Assembly: GCA_963662175.1 (NCBI GenBank)
Contig: OY759222.1
Span: forward strand, 10,550,222-10,614,221
Length of the DNA stretch: 64,000 nucleotides
Direction of reading: 5' to 3'
Source: Aradus depressus
Taxonomy: Eukaryota; Arthropoda; Insecta; Hemiptera; Aradidae
The notes under the pieces are model-generated. The model made no database searches and was not told the DNA's origin. It was given only the letters and a program-made list of their open reading frames with translations. Of the stretch, positions 1 through 15,000 are shown in pieces. Position 1 is the stretch's first letter, and each line of letters starts with the position of its first letter. The position numbers and the translations under genes are program-made.

Positions 1-3000
1 ACTTAGGCCCCCCTTACAACCCCCCCTCCCGTTCGAAATTTTGGGACGCCACATAGCCTATTATTCAATCGGTCTTGAAAGGATGCTACATGTGAAGTTT
101 CATGAATATCCGTCCAGCCGTTTGGGCGTGATGCTGAAGGAAACATAGAAACAAACCCCGTTTCAGTATAGAAGTATAGAAGCCGGTGGAAGAGAGTGGG
201 TGGATAAGCGAATCTGAATTTAAAAATCTCAATAACTGCCGATGTAATGAATGTATCAACATCAAATTTCGTATTTGAAATTAACATTCACGGAGGACAT
301 AACCAGTCAAACTTCAGCGATATCGGCCGAGGGGAGGGGGGCGTTCCGGGGTGGGGGCTCAATTCAAAAATCCCAATAACTGCCGATGTATTGAATGTAT
401 CGACATCAAAGGTCGTATTTAAAACTAAAACCCACTTAGGACATAACCAGTCAAATTTGAGCGATATCGGCTGAGGGGAGGGGGGAGTTCCGGGGAGAGG
501 GCTCAGTTCAAAAATCCACAACCCCCCTCCCGTTCACAATTTTGTGACGTCGCACAATTTTTTTTTCTATTTGGCCTTCAAGAATACTACATATGAAATT
601 TCATGGCAATCCGACCGTTAATTAATGAGTTAACACTATTTTTATACTTAGGCCCCCCTTACAACCCCCCCTCCCGTTCGAAATTTTGGGACGCCACTTA
701 GCCTATTATTTAATCGATCTAGAAAGGATGCTACATGTGAAGTTTCATGAATATCCGTCCAGCCGTTTGGGCGTGTTGCTGGAAGAAACATAGAAACAAA
801 CCCCGTTTCAGTATAGAAGCCGGTGGAAGAGAATGGGTAGATAAGCGAATCTGAATTTAAAAATCTCAATAACTGCCGATGTAATGAATGTATCAACATC
901 AAATTTCGTATTTGAAATTAACATTCACGGAGGACATAACCAGTCAAATTTGAGCGATATCGGCCGAGGGGAGGGGGGCGTTCCGGGGTGGGGGCTCAAT
1001 TCAAAAATCCCAATAACTGCCGATGTATTGAATGTATCGACATCAAATGTCGTATTTAAAACTAAAACCCACTTAGGACATAACCAGTCAAATTCGAGCG
1101 ATATCGGCTGAGGGGAGGGGGGAGTTCCGGGGAGAGGGCTCAGTTCAAAAATCCACAACCCCCCTCCCGTTCACAATTTTGTGGCGTCGCACAATTTTTT
1201 TTTCTATTTGGCCTTCAAGAATACTACATATGAAATTTCATGACAATCCGACCATTAATCAATGAGTTAGCACTATTTTTATACTTAGGCCCCCCTTACA
1301 ACCCCCCCTCCCGTTCGAAATTTTGGGACGCCACTTAGCCTATTATTTAATCGATCTAGAAAGGATGCTACTTGTGAAGTTTCATGAATATCCGTCCAGC
1401 CGTTTGGGCGTGTTGCTGGAAGAAACATAGAAACAAACCCCGTTTCAGTATAGAAGTATAGAAGCCGGTGGAAGAGAATGGGTAGATAAGCGAATCTGAA
1501 TTTAAAAATCTCAATAACTGCCGATGTAATGAATGTATCAACATCAAATTTCGTATTTGAAATTAACATTCACGGAGGACATAACCAGTCAAACTTCAGC
1601 GATATCGGCCGAGGGGAGGGGGGCGTTCCGGGGTGGGGGCTCAATTCAAAAATCCCAATAACTGCCGATGTATTGAATGTATCGACATCAAATGTCGTAT
1701 TTAAAACTAAAACCCACTTAGGACATAACCAGTCAAATTTGAGCGATATCGGCTGAGGGGAGGGGGGAGTTCCGGGGAGAGGGCTCAGTTCAAAAATCCA
1801 CAACCCCCCTCCCGTTCACAATTTTGTGACGTCGCACAATTTTTTTTTCTATTTGGCCTTCAAGAATACTACATATGAAATTTCATGACAATCCGACCAT
1901 TAATTAATGAGTTAGCACTATTTTTATACTTAGGCCCCCCTTACAACCCCCCCTCCCGTTCGAAATTTTGGGACGCCACTTAGCCTATTATTTAATCGAT
2001 CTAGAAAGGATGCTACATGTGAAGTTTCATGAATATCCGTCCAGCCGTTTGGGCGTGTTGCTGGAAGAAACTTAGAAACAAACCCCGTTTCAGTATAGAA
2101 GTATAGAAGCCGGTGGAAGAGAATGGGTAGATAAGCGAATCAGAATTTAAAAATCTCAATAACTGCCGATGTAATGAATGTATCAACATCAAATTTCGTA
2201 TTTGAAATTAACATTCACGGAGGACATAACCAGTCAAATTTGAGCGATATCGGCTGAGGGGAGGGGGGAGTTCCGGGGAGAGGGCTCAGTTCAAAAATCC
2301 ACAACCCCCCTCCCGTTCTCAATTTTGTGACGTCGCACACTTTTTTTTCCATTTCGCCTTCAAGAATAATACATATGAAATTTCATGACAATCCGACCAT
2401 TAATTAATGAGTTAGCACTATTTTTATACTTAGGCCCCCCTTACAACCCCCCCTCCCGTTCGAAATTTTGGGACGCCACATAGCCTATTATTCAATCGGT
2501 CTTGAAAGGATGCTACATGTGAAGTTTCATGAATATCCGTCCAGCCGTTTGGGCGTGATGCTGGAAGAAACATAGAAACAAACCCCGTTTCAGTATAGAA
2601 GTATAGAAGCCGGTGGAAGAGAATGGGTAGATAAGCGAATCTGAATTTAAAAATCTCAATAACTGCCGATGTAATGAATGTATCAACATCAAATTTCGTA
2701 TTTGAAATTAACATTCACGGAGGACATAACCAGTCAAATTTCAGCGATATCGGCCGAGGGGAGGGGGGCGTTCCGGGGTGGGGGCACAATTCAAAAATCA
2801 CAATAACTGCCGATGTATTGAATGTATCGACATCAAATGTCGTATTTAAAACTAAAATCCACTTAGGACATAACCAGTCAAATTTGAGCGATATCGGCTG
2901 AGGGGAGGGGGGAGTTCCGGGGAGAGGGCTCAGTTCAAAAATCCACAACCCCTCTCCCGTTCACAATTTTGTGACGTCGCACAATTTTTTTTTCTATTTG

Positions 3001-6000
3001 GCCTTCAAGAATACTACATATGAAATTTCATGACAATCCGACCATTAATCAATGAGTTAGCACTATTTGTATACTTAGGCCCCCCTTACAACCCCCCCTC
3101 CCGTTCGAAATTTTGGGACGCCACTTAGCCTATTATTTAATCGATCTAGAAAGGATGCTACTTGTGAAGTTTCATGAATATCCGTCCAGCCGTTTGGGCG
3201 TGTTGCTGGAAGAAACATAGAAACAAACCCCGTTTCAGTATAGAAGTATAGAAGCCGGTGGAAGAGAATGGGTAGATAAGCGAATCAGAATTTAAAAATC
3301 TCAATAACTGCCGATGTAATGAATGTATCAACATCAAATTTCGTATTTGAAATTAACATTCACGGAGGACATAACCAGTCAAATTTCAGCGATATCGGCC
3401 GAGGGGAGGGGGGCGTTCCGGGGTGGGGGCACAATTCAAAAATCCCAATAACTGCCGATGTATTGAATGTATCGACATCAAATGTCGTATTTAAAACTAA
3501 AATCCACTTAGGACATAACCAGTCAAATTTGAACGATATCGGCTGAGGGGAGGGGGGAGTTCCGGGGAGAGGGCTCAGTTCAAAAATCCACAACCCCCCT
3601 CCCGTTCACAATTTTGTGACGTCGCACACTTTTTTTTCCATTTCGCCTTCAAGAATACTACATATGAAATTGCATGACAATCCGACCATTAAATAAGGAG
3701 TTAGCGCAATTTTTATACTTAGGCCCCCCCTACAACCCCCGCTCCCGTTCGAAATTTTGGGACGCCACATAGCCTATTATTCAATCGGTCTTGAAAGGAT
3801 GCTACATGTGAAGTTTCATGAATATCCGTCCAGCCGTTTGGGCGTGATGCTGGAAGAAACATAGAAACAAACCCCGTTTCAGTATAGAAGTATAGAAGCC
3901 GGTGGAAGAGAATGGGTAGATAAGCGAATCTGAATTTAAAAATCCCAATAACTGCCGATGTAATGAATGTATCAACATCAAATTTCGTATTTGAAATTAA
4001 CATTCACGGAGGACATAACCAGTCAAATTTCAGCGATATCGGCCGAGAGGAGGGGGGCGTTCCGGGGTGGGGGCTCAATTCAAAAATCCCAATAACTGCC
4101 GATGTATTGGATGTATCGACATCAAATGTCGTATTTAAAATTAAAATCCACTTAGGACATAACCACTCAATTTTGAGCGATATCGGCTGAGGGGAGGGGG
4201 GAGTTCTGGGGAGAGGGCTCAGTTCAAAAATCCACAACCCCCCTCCCGTTCACAATTTTGTGACGTCGCACAATTTTTTTTTCTATTTGGCCTTCAAGAA
4301 TACTACATATGAAATTTCATGACAATCCGACCATTAATCAATGAGTTAGCACTATTTTTATACTTAGGCCCCCCTTACAACCCCCCCTCCCGTTCGAAAT
4401 TTTGGGACGCCACTTAGCCTATTATTTAATCGATCTAGAAAGGATGCTACTTGTGAAGTTTCATGAATATCCGTCCAGCCGTTTGGGCGTGTTGCTGGAA
4501 GAAACATAGAAACAAACCCCGTTTCAGTATAGAAGTATAGAAGCCGGTGGAAGAGAATGGGTAGATAAGCGTATCAGAATTTAAAAATCTCAATAACTGC
4601 CGATGTAATGAATGTATCAACATCAAATTTCGTATTTGAAATTAACATTCACGGAGGACATAACCAGTCAAATTTCAGCGATATCGGCCGAGGGGAGGGG
4701 GGCGTTCCGGGGTGGGGGCACAATTCAAAAATCCCAATAACTGCCGATGTATTGAATGTATCGACATCAAATGTCGTATTTAAAACTAAAATCCACTTAG
4801 GACATAACCAGTCAAATTTGAACGATATCGGCTGAGGGGAGGGGGGAGTTCCGGGGAGAGGGCTCAGTTCAAAAATCCACAACCCCCCTCCCGTTCACAA
4901 TTTTGTGACGTCGCACACTTTTTTTTCCATTTCGCCTTCAAGAATACTACATATGAAATTGCATGACAATCCGACCATTAAATAAGGAGTTAGCGCAATT
5001 TTTATACTTAGGCCCCCCCTACAACCCCCGCTCCCGTTCGAAATTTTGGGACGCCACATAGCCTATTATTCAATCGGTCTTGAAAGGATGCTACATGTGA
5101 AGTTTCATGAATATCCGTCCAGCCGTTTGGGCGTGATGCTGGAAGAAACATAGAAACAAACCCCGTTTCACTATAGAAGTATAGAAGCCGGTGGAAGAGA
5201 ATGGGTAGATAAGCGAATCTGAATTTAAAAATCCCAATAACTGCCGATGTAATGAATGTATCAACATCAAATTTCGTATTTGAAATTAACATTCACGGAG
5301 GACATAACCAGTCAAATTTCAGCGATATCGGCCGAGAGGAGGGGGGCGTTCCGGGGTGGGGGCTCAATTCAAAAATCCCAATAACTGCCGATGTATTGGA
5401 TGTATCGACATCAAATGTCGTATTTAAAACTAAAATCCACTTAGGACATAACCAGTCAAATTTGAGCGATATCGGCTGAGGGGAGGGGGGAGTTCCGGGG
5501 AGAGGGCTCAGTTCAAAAATCCACAACCCCCCTCCCGTTCACAATTTTGTGACGTCGCACACTTTTTTTTCCCATTTCGCCTTCAAGAATAATACATATG
5601 AAATTTCATGACAATCCGACCATTAATTAATGAGTTAGCACTATTTTTATACTTAGGCCCCCCTTACAACCCCCCCTCCCGTTCGAAATTTTGGGACGCC
5701 ACTTAGCCTATTATTTAATCGATCTAGAAAGGATGCTACATGTGAAGTTTCATGAATATCGGTCCAGCCGTTTGGGCGTGATGCTGGAAGAAACATAGAA
5801 ACAAACCCCGTTTCAGTATAGAAGTATAGAAGCCGGTGGAAGAGAATGGGTAGATAAGCGAATCTGAATTTAAAAATCTCAATAACTGCCGATGTAATGA
5901 GTGTATCAACATCAAATTTCGTATTTGAAATTAACATTCACGGAGGACATAACCAGTCAAATTTCAGCGATATCGGCCGAAGGGAGGGGGGCGTTCCGGG

Positions 6001-9000
6001 GTGGGGGCACAATTCAAAAATCCCAATAACTGCCGATGTATTGAATGTATCGACATCAAATGTCGTATTTAAAACTAAAATCCACTTAGGACATAACCAG
6101 TCAAATTTGAACGATATCGGCTGAGGGGAGGGGGGAGTTCCGGGGTGAGGGCTCAGTTCAAAAATCCACAACCCCCCTCCCGTTCACAATTTTGTGACGT
6201 GGCACACTTTTTTTTCCATTTGGCCTTCAAGAATACTACATATGAAATTTCATGACAATCCGACCATTAATAAATGAGTTAGCCCTATTTTTATACTTAG
6301 GCCCCCCATACAACCCCCCCTCCCGTTCGAAATTTTGGGACGCCACTTAGCCTATTATTTTATCGATCTAGAAAGGATGCTACATGTGAAGTTTCATGAA
6401 TATCCGTCCAGCCGTTTGGGCGTGATGCTGGAAGAAACATAGAAACAAACCCCGTTTCAGTAAAGAAGTATAGAAGCCGGTGGAAGAGAATGGGTAGATA
6501 AGCGAATCTGAATTTAAAAATCTCAATAACTGCCGATGTAATGAATGTATCAACATCAAATTTCGTATTTGAAATTAACATTCACGGAGGACATAACCAG
6601 TCAAATTTCAGCGATATCGGCCGAGGGGAGGGGGGCGTTCCGGGGTGGGGGCACAATTCAAAAATCCCAATAACTGCCGATGTATTGAATGTATCGACAT
6701 CAAATGTCGTATTTAAAACTAAAATCCACTTAGGACATAACCAGTCAAATTTGAACGATATCGGCTGAGGGGAGGGGGGAGTTCCGGGGAGAGGGCTCAG
6801 TTCAAAAATCCACAACCCCCCTCCCGTTCACAATTTTGTGACGTCGCACAATTTTTTTTTCTATTTGGCCTTCAAGAATACTACATATGAAATTTCATGA
6901 CAATCCGACCATTAATCAATGAGTTAGCACTATTTTTATACTTAGACCCCCCTTACAACCCCCCCTCCCGTTCGAAATTTTGGGACGCCACTTAGCCTAT
7001 TATTTAATCGATCTAGAAAGGATGCTACTTGTGAAGTTTCATGAATATCCGTCCAGCCGTTTGGGCGTGTTGCTGGAAGAAACATAGAAACAAACCCCGT
7101 TTCAGTATAGAAGAATAGAAGCCGGTGGAAGAGAATGGGTAGATAAGCGAATCAGAATTTAAAAATCTCAATAACTGCCGATGTAATGAATGTATCAACA
7201 TCAAATTTCGTATTTGAAATTAACATTCACGGAGGACATAACCAGTCAAATTTCAGCGATATCGGCCGAGGGGAGGGGGGCGTTCCGGGGTGGGGGCACA
7301 ATTCAAAAATCCCAATAACTGCCGATGTATTGAATGTATCGACATCAAATGTCGTATTTAAAACTAAAATCCACTTAGGACATAACCAGTCAAATTTGAA
7401 CGATATCGGCTGAGGGGAGGGGGGAGTTCCGGGGAGAGGGCTCAGTTCAAAAATCCACAACCCCCCTCCCGTTCACAATTTTGTGACGTCGCACACTTTT
7501 TTTTCCATTTCGCCTTCAAGAATACTACATATGAAATTGCATGACAATCCGACCATTAAATAAGGAGTTAGCGCAATTTTTATACTTAGGCCCCCCCTAC
7601 AACCCCCGCTCCCGTTCGAAATTTTGGGACGCCACATAGCCTATTATTCAATCGGTCTTGAAAGGATGCTACATGTGAAGTTTCATGAATATCCGTCCAG
7701 CCGTTTGGGCGTGATGCTGGAAGAAACATAGAAACAAACCCCGTTTCAGTATAGAAGTATAGAAGCCGGTGGAAGAGAATGGGTAGATAAGCGAATCTGA
7801 ATTTAAAAATCCCAATAACTGCCGATGTAATGAATGTATCAACATCAAATTTCGTATTTGAAATTAACATTCACGGAGGACATAACCAGTCAAATTTCAG
7901 CGATATCGGCCGAGAGGAGGGGGGCGTTCCGGGGTGGGGGCTCAATTCAAAAATCCCAATAACTGCCGATGTATTGGATGTATCGACATCAAATGTCGTA
8001 TTTAAAACTAAAATCCACTTAGGACATAACCAGTCAAATTTGAGCGATATCGGCTGAGGGGAGGGGGGAGTTCCGGGGAGAGGGCTCAGTTCAAAAATCC
8101 ACAACCCCCCTCCCGTTCACAATTTTGTGACGTCGCACACTTTTTTTTCCCATTTCGCCTTCAAGAATAATACATATGAAATTTCATGACAATCCGACCA
8201 TTAATTAATGAGTTAGCACTATTTTTATACTTAGGCCCCCCTTACAACCCCCCCTCCCGTTCGAAATTTTGGGACGCCACTTAGCCTATTATTTAATCGA
8301 TCTAGAAAGGATGCTACATGTGAAGTTTCATGAATATCGGTCCAGCCGTTTGGGCGTGATGCTGGAAGAAACATAGAAACAAACCCCGTTTCAGTATAGA
8401 AGTATAGAAGCCGGTGGAAGAGAATGGGTAGATAAGCGAATCTGAATTTAAAAATCTCAATAACTGCCGATGTAATGAATGTATCAACATCAAATTTCGT
8501 ATTTGAAATTAACATTCACGGAGGACATAACCAGTCAAATTTCAGCGATATCGGCCGAAGGGAGGGGGGCGTTCCGGGGTGGGGGCACAATTCAAAAATC
8601 CCAATAACTGCCGATGTATTGAATGTATCGACATCAAATGTCGTATTTAAAACTAAAATCCACTTAGGACATAACCAGTCAAATTTGAACGATATCGGCT
8701 GAGGGGAGGGGGGAGTTCCGGGGAGAGGGCTCAGTTCAAAAATCCACAACCCCCCTCCCGTTCACAATTTTGTGACGTGGCACACTTTTTTTTCCATTTG
8801 GCCTTCAAGAATACTACATATGAAATTTCATGACAATCCGACCATTAATAAATGAGTTAGCACTATTTTTATACTTAGGCCCCCCATACAACCCCCCCTC
8901 CCGTTCGAAATTTTGGGACGCCACTTAGCCTATTATTTAATCGATCTAGAAAGGATGCTACATGTGAAGTTTCATGAATATCCGTCCAGCCGTTTGGGCG

Positions 9001-12000
9001 TGATGCTGGAAGAAACATAGAAACAAACCCCGTTTCAGTATAGAAGTATAGAAGCCGGTGGAAGAGAATGGGTAGATAAGCGAATCTGAATTTAAAAATC
9101 TCAATAACTGCCGATGTAATGAATGTATCAACATCAAATTTCGTATTTGAAATTAACATTCACGGAGGACATAACCAGTCAAATTTCAGCGATATCGGCC
9201 GAGGGGAGGGGGGCGTTCCGGGGTGGGGGCACAATTCAAAAATCCCAATAACTGCCGATGTATTGAATGTATCGACATCAAATGTCGTATTTAAAACTAA
9301 AATCCACTTAGGACATAACCAGTCAAATTTGAACGATATCGGCTGAGGGGAGGGGGGAGTTCCGGGGAGAGGGCTCAGTTCAAAAATCCACAACCCCCCT
9401 CCCGTTCTCAATTTTGTGACGTCGCACACTTTTTTTTCCCATTTCGCCTTCAAGAATAATACATATGAAATTTCATGACAATCCGACCATTAATTAATGA
9501 GTTAGCACTATTTTTATACTTAGGTCCCCCTTACAACCGCCCCTCCCGTTCGAAATTTTGGGACGCCACTTAGCCTATTATTTAATCGATCTAGAAAGGA
9601 TGCTACATGTGAAGTTTCATGAATATCGGTCCAGCCGTTTGGGCGTGATGCTGGAAGAAACATAGAAACAAACCCCGTTTCAGTATAGAAGTATAGAAGC
9701 CGGTGGAAGAGAATGGGTAGATAAGCGAATCTGAATTTAAAAATCTCAATAACTGCCGATGTAATGAATGTATCAACATCAAATTTCGTATTTGAAATTA
9801 ACATTCACGGAGGACATAACCAGTCAAATTTCAGCGATATCGGCCGAAGGGAGGGGGGCGTTCCGGGGTGGGGGCACAATTCAAAAATCCCAATAACTGC
9901 CGATGTATTGAATGTATCGACATCAAATGTCGTACTTAAAACTAAAATCCACTTAGGACATAACCAGTCAAATTTGAACGATATCGGCTGAGGGGAGGGG
10001 GGAGTTCCGGGGAGAGGGCTCAGTTCAAAAATCCACAACCCCCCTCCCGTTCTCAATTTTGTGACGTCGCACACTTTTTTTTTCCATTTGGCCTTCAAGA
10101 ATACTACATATGAAATTTCATGACAATCCGACCATTAAATAAGGAGTTAGCGCTATTTTTATACTTAGGCCCCCCCTACAACCCCCCCTCCCGTTCGAAA
10201 TTTTGGGACGCCACATAGCCTATTATTCAATCGGTCTTGAAAGGATGCTACATGTGAAGTTTCATGAATATCCGTCCAGCCGTTTGGGCGTGATGCTGGA
10301 AGAAACATAGAAACAAACCCCGTTTCAGTATAGAAGTATAGAAGCCGGTGGAAGAGAATGGGTAGATAAGCGAATCTGAATTTAAAAATCTCAATAACTG
10401 CCGATGTAATGAATGTATCAACATCAAATTTCGTATTTGAAATTAACATTCACGGAGGACATAACCAGTCAAATTTGAGCGATATCGGCTGAGGGGAGGG
10501 GGGAGTTCCGGGGAGAGGGCTCAGTTCAAAAATCCACAACCCCCCTCCCGTTCTCAATTTTGTGACGTCGCACACTTTTTTTTCCATTTCGCCTTCAAGA
10601 ATAATACATATGAAATTTCATGACAATCCGACCATTAATTAATGAGTTAGCACTATTTTTATACTTAGGCCCCCCTTACAACCCCCCCTCCCGTTCGAAA
10701 TTTTGGGACGCCACATAGCCTATTATTCAATCGGTCTTGAAAGGATGCTACATGTGAAGTTTCATGAATATCCGTCCAGCCGTTTGGGCGTGATGCTGGA
10801 AGAAACATAGAAACAAACCCCGTTTCAGTATAGAAGTATAGAAGTCGGTGGAAGAGAATGGGTAGATAAGCGAATCTGAATTTAAAAATCTCAATAACTG
10901 CCGATGTAATGAATGTATCAACATCAAATTTCGTATTTGAAATTAACATTCACGGAGGACATAACCAGTCAAACTTCAGCGATTTCGGCCGAGGGGAGGG
11001 GGGCGTTCCGGGGTGGGGGCTCAATTCAAAAATCCCAATAACTGCCGATGTATTGAATGTATCGACATCAAATGTCGTATTTAAAACTAAAACCCACTTA
11101 GGACATAACCAGTCAAATTTGAGCGATATCGGCTGAGGGGAGGGGGGAGTTCCGGGGAGAGGGCTCAGTTCAAAAATCCACAACCCCCCTCCCGTTCACA
11201 ATTGTGTGACGTCGCACAATTTTTTTTTCTATTTGGCCTTCAAGAATACTACATATGAAATTTCATGACAATCCGACCATTAATTAATGAGTTAGCACTA
11301 TTTTTATACTTAGGCCCCCCTTACAACCCCCCCTCCCGTTCGAAATTTTGGGACGCCACTTAGCCTATTATTTAATCGATCTAGAAAGGATGCTACATGT
11401 GAAGTTTCATGAATATCCGTCCAGCCGTTTGGGCGTGTTGCTGGAAGAAACATAGAAACAAACCCCGTTTCAGTATAGAAGTATAGAAGCCGGTGGAAGA
11501 GAATGGGTAGATAAGCGAATCTGAATTTAAAAATCTCAATAACTGCCGATGTAATGAATGTATCAACATCAAATTTCGTATTTGAAATTAACATTCACGG
11601 AGGACATAACCAGTCAAATTTGAGCGATATCGGCTGAGGGGAGGGGGGAGTTCCGGGGAGAGGGCTCAGTTCAAAAATCCACAACCCCCCTCCCGTTCTC
11701 AATTTTGTGACGTCGCACACTTTTTTTTCCATTTCGCCTTCAAGAATAATACATATGAAATTTCATGACAATCCGACCATTAATTAAGGAGTTAGCACTA
11801 TTTTTATACTTAGGCCCCCCTTACAACCCCCCCTCCCGTTCGAAATTTTGGGACGCCACATAGCCTATTATTCAATCGGTCTTGAAAGGATGCTACATGT
11901 GAAGTTTCATGAATATCCGTCCAGCCGTTTGGGCGTGATGCTGGAAGAAACATAGAAACAAACCCCGTTTCAGTATAGAAGTATAGAAGCCGGTGGAAGA

Positions 12001-15000
12001 GAATGGGTAGATAAGCGAATCTGAATTTAAAAATCTCAATAACTGCCGATGTAATGAATGTATCAACATCAAATTTCGTATTTGAAATTAACATTCACGG
12101 AGGACATAACCAGTCAAATTTCAGCGATATCGGCCGAGGGGAGGGGGGCGTTCCGGGGTGGGGGCACAATTCAAAAATCCCAATAACTGCCGATGTATTG
12201 AATGTATCGACATCAAATGTCGTATTTAAAACTAAAATCCACTTAGGACATAACCAGTCAAATTTGAGCGATATCGGCTGAGGGGAGGGGGGAGTTCCGG
12301 GGAGAGGGCTCAGTTCAAAAATCCACAACCCCTCTCCCGTTCACAATTTTGTGACGTCGCACAATTTTTTTTTCTATTTGGCCTTCAAGAATACTACATA
12401 TGAAATTTCATGACAATCCGACCATTAATCAATGAGTTAGCACTATTTTTATACTTAGGCCCCCCTTACAACCCCCCCTCTCGTTCGAAATTTTGGGACG
12501 CCACTTAGCCTATTATTTAATCGATCTAGAAAGGATGCTACTTGTGAAGTTTCATGAATATCCGTCCAGCCGTTTGGGCGTGTTGCTGGAAGAAACATAG
12601 AAACAAACCCCGTTTCAGTATAGAAGTATAGAAGCCGGTGGAAGAGAATGGGTAGATAAGCGAATCAGAATTTAAAAATCTCAATAACTGCCGATGTAAT
12701 GAATGTATCAACATCAAATTTCGTATTTGAAATTAACATTCACGGAGGACATAACCAGTCAAATTTCAGCGATATCGGCCGAGGGGAGGGGGGCGTTCCG
12801 GGGTGGGGGCACAATTCAAAAATCCCAATAACTGCCGATGTATTGAATGTATCGACATCAAATGTCGTATTTAAAACTAAAATCCACTTAGGACATAACC
12901 AGTCAAATTTGAACGATATCGGCTGAGGGGAGGGGGGAGTTCCGGGGAGAGGGCTCAGTTCAAAAATCCACAACCCCCCTCCCGTTCACAATTTTGTGAC
13001 GTCGCACACTTTTTTTTCCATTTCGCCTTCAAGAATACTACATATGAAATTGCATGACAATCCGACCATTAAATAAGGAGTTAGCGCAATTTTTATACTT
13101 AGGCCCCCCCTACAACCCCCGCTCCCGTTCGAAATTTTGGGACGCCACATAGCCTATTATTCAATCGGTCTTGAAAGGATGCTACATGTGAAGTTTCATG
13201 AATATCCGTCCAGCCGTTTGGGCGTGATGCTGGAAGAAACATAGAAACAAACCCCGTTTCAGTATAGAAGTATAGAAGCCGGTGGAAGAGAATGGGTAGA
13301 TAAGCGAATCTGAATTTAAAAATCCCAATAACTGCCGATGTAATGAATGTATCAACATTAAATTTCGTATTTGAAATTAACATTCACGGAGGACATAACC
13401 AGTCAAATTTCAGCGATATCGGCCGAGAGGAGGGGGGCGTTCCGGGGTGGGGGCTCAATTCAAAAATCCCAATAACTGCCGATGTATTGGATGTATCGAC
13501 ATCAAATGTCGTATTTAAAACTAAAATCCACTTAGGACATAACCACTCAAATTTGAGCGATATCGGCTGAGGGGAGGGGGGAGTTCCGGGGAGAGGGCTC
13601 AGTTCAAAAATCCACAACCCCCCTCCCGTTCACAATTTTGTGACGTCGCACACTTTTTTTTCCCATTTCGCCTTCAAGAATAATACATATGAAATTTCAT
13701 GACAATCCGACCATTAATTAATGAGTTAGCACTATTTTTATACTTAGGCCCCCCTTACAACCCCCCCTCCCGTTCGAAATTTTGGGACGCCACTTAGCCT
13801 ATTATTTAATCGATCTAGAAAGGATGCTACATGTGAAGTTTCATGAATATCCGTCCAGCCGTTTGGGCGTGATGCTGGAAGAAACATAGAAACAAACCCC
13901 GTTTCAGTATAGAAGTATAGAAGCCGGTGGAAGAGAATGGGTAGATAAGCGAATCTGAATTTAAAAATCTCAATAACTGCCGATGTAATGAATGTATCAA
14001 CATCAAATTTCGTATTTGAAATTAACATTCACGGAGGACATAACCAGTCAAATTTCAGCGATATCGGCCGAGGGGAGGGGGGCGTTCCGGGGTGGGGGCA
14101 CAATTCAAAAATCCCAATAACTGCCGATGTATTGAATGTATCGACATCAAATGTCGTATTTAAAACTAAAATCCACTTAGGACATAACCAGTCAAATTTG
14201 AACGATATCGGCTGAGGGGAGGGGGGAGTTCCGGGGAGAGGGCTCAGTTCAAAAATCCACAACCCCCCTCCCGTTCACAATTTCGTGACGTCGCACAATT
14301 TTTTTTTCTATTTGGCCTTCAAGAATACTACATATGAAATTTCATGACAATCCGACCATTAATCAATGAGTTAGCACTATTTTTATACTTAGGCCCCCCT
14401 TACAACCCCCCCTCCCGTTCGAAATTTTGGGACGCCACTTAGCCTATTATTTAATCGATCTAGAAAGGATGCTACTTGTGAAGTTTCATGAATATCCGTC
14501 CAGCCGTTTGGGCGTGTTGCTGGAAGAAACATAGAAACAAACCCCGTTTCACTATAGAAGTATAGAAGCCGGTGGAAGAGAATGGGTAGATAAGCGAATC
14601 AGAATTTAAAAATCTCAATAACTGCCGATGTAATGAATGTATCAACATCAAATTTCGTATTTGAAATTAACATTCACGGAGGACATAACCAGTCAAATTT
14701 CAGCGATATCGGCCGAGGGGAGGGGGGCGTTCCGGGGTGGGGGCACAATTCAAAAATCCCAATAACTGCCGATGTATTGAATGTATCGACATCAAATGTC
14801 GTATTTAAAACTAAAATCCACTTAGGACATAACCAGTCAAATTTGAACGATATCGGCTGAGGGGAGGGGGGAGTTCCGGGGAGAGGGCTCAGTTCAAAAA
14901 TCCACAACCCCCCTCCCGTTCACAATTTTGTGACGTCGCACACTTTTTTTTCCATTTCGCCTTCAAGAATACTACATATGAAATTGCATGACAATCCGAC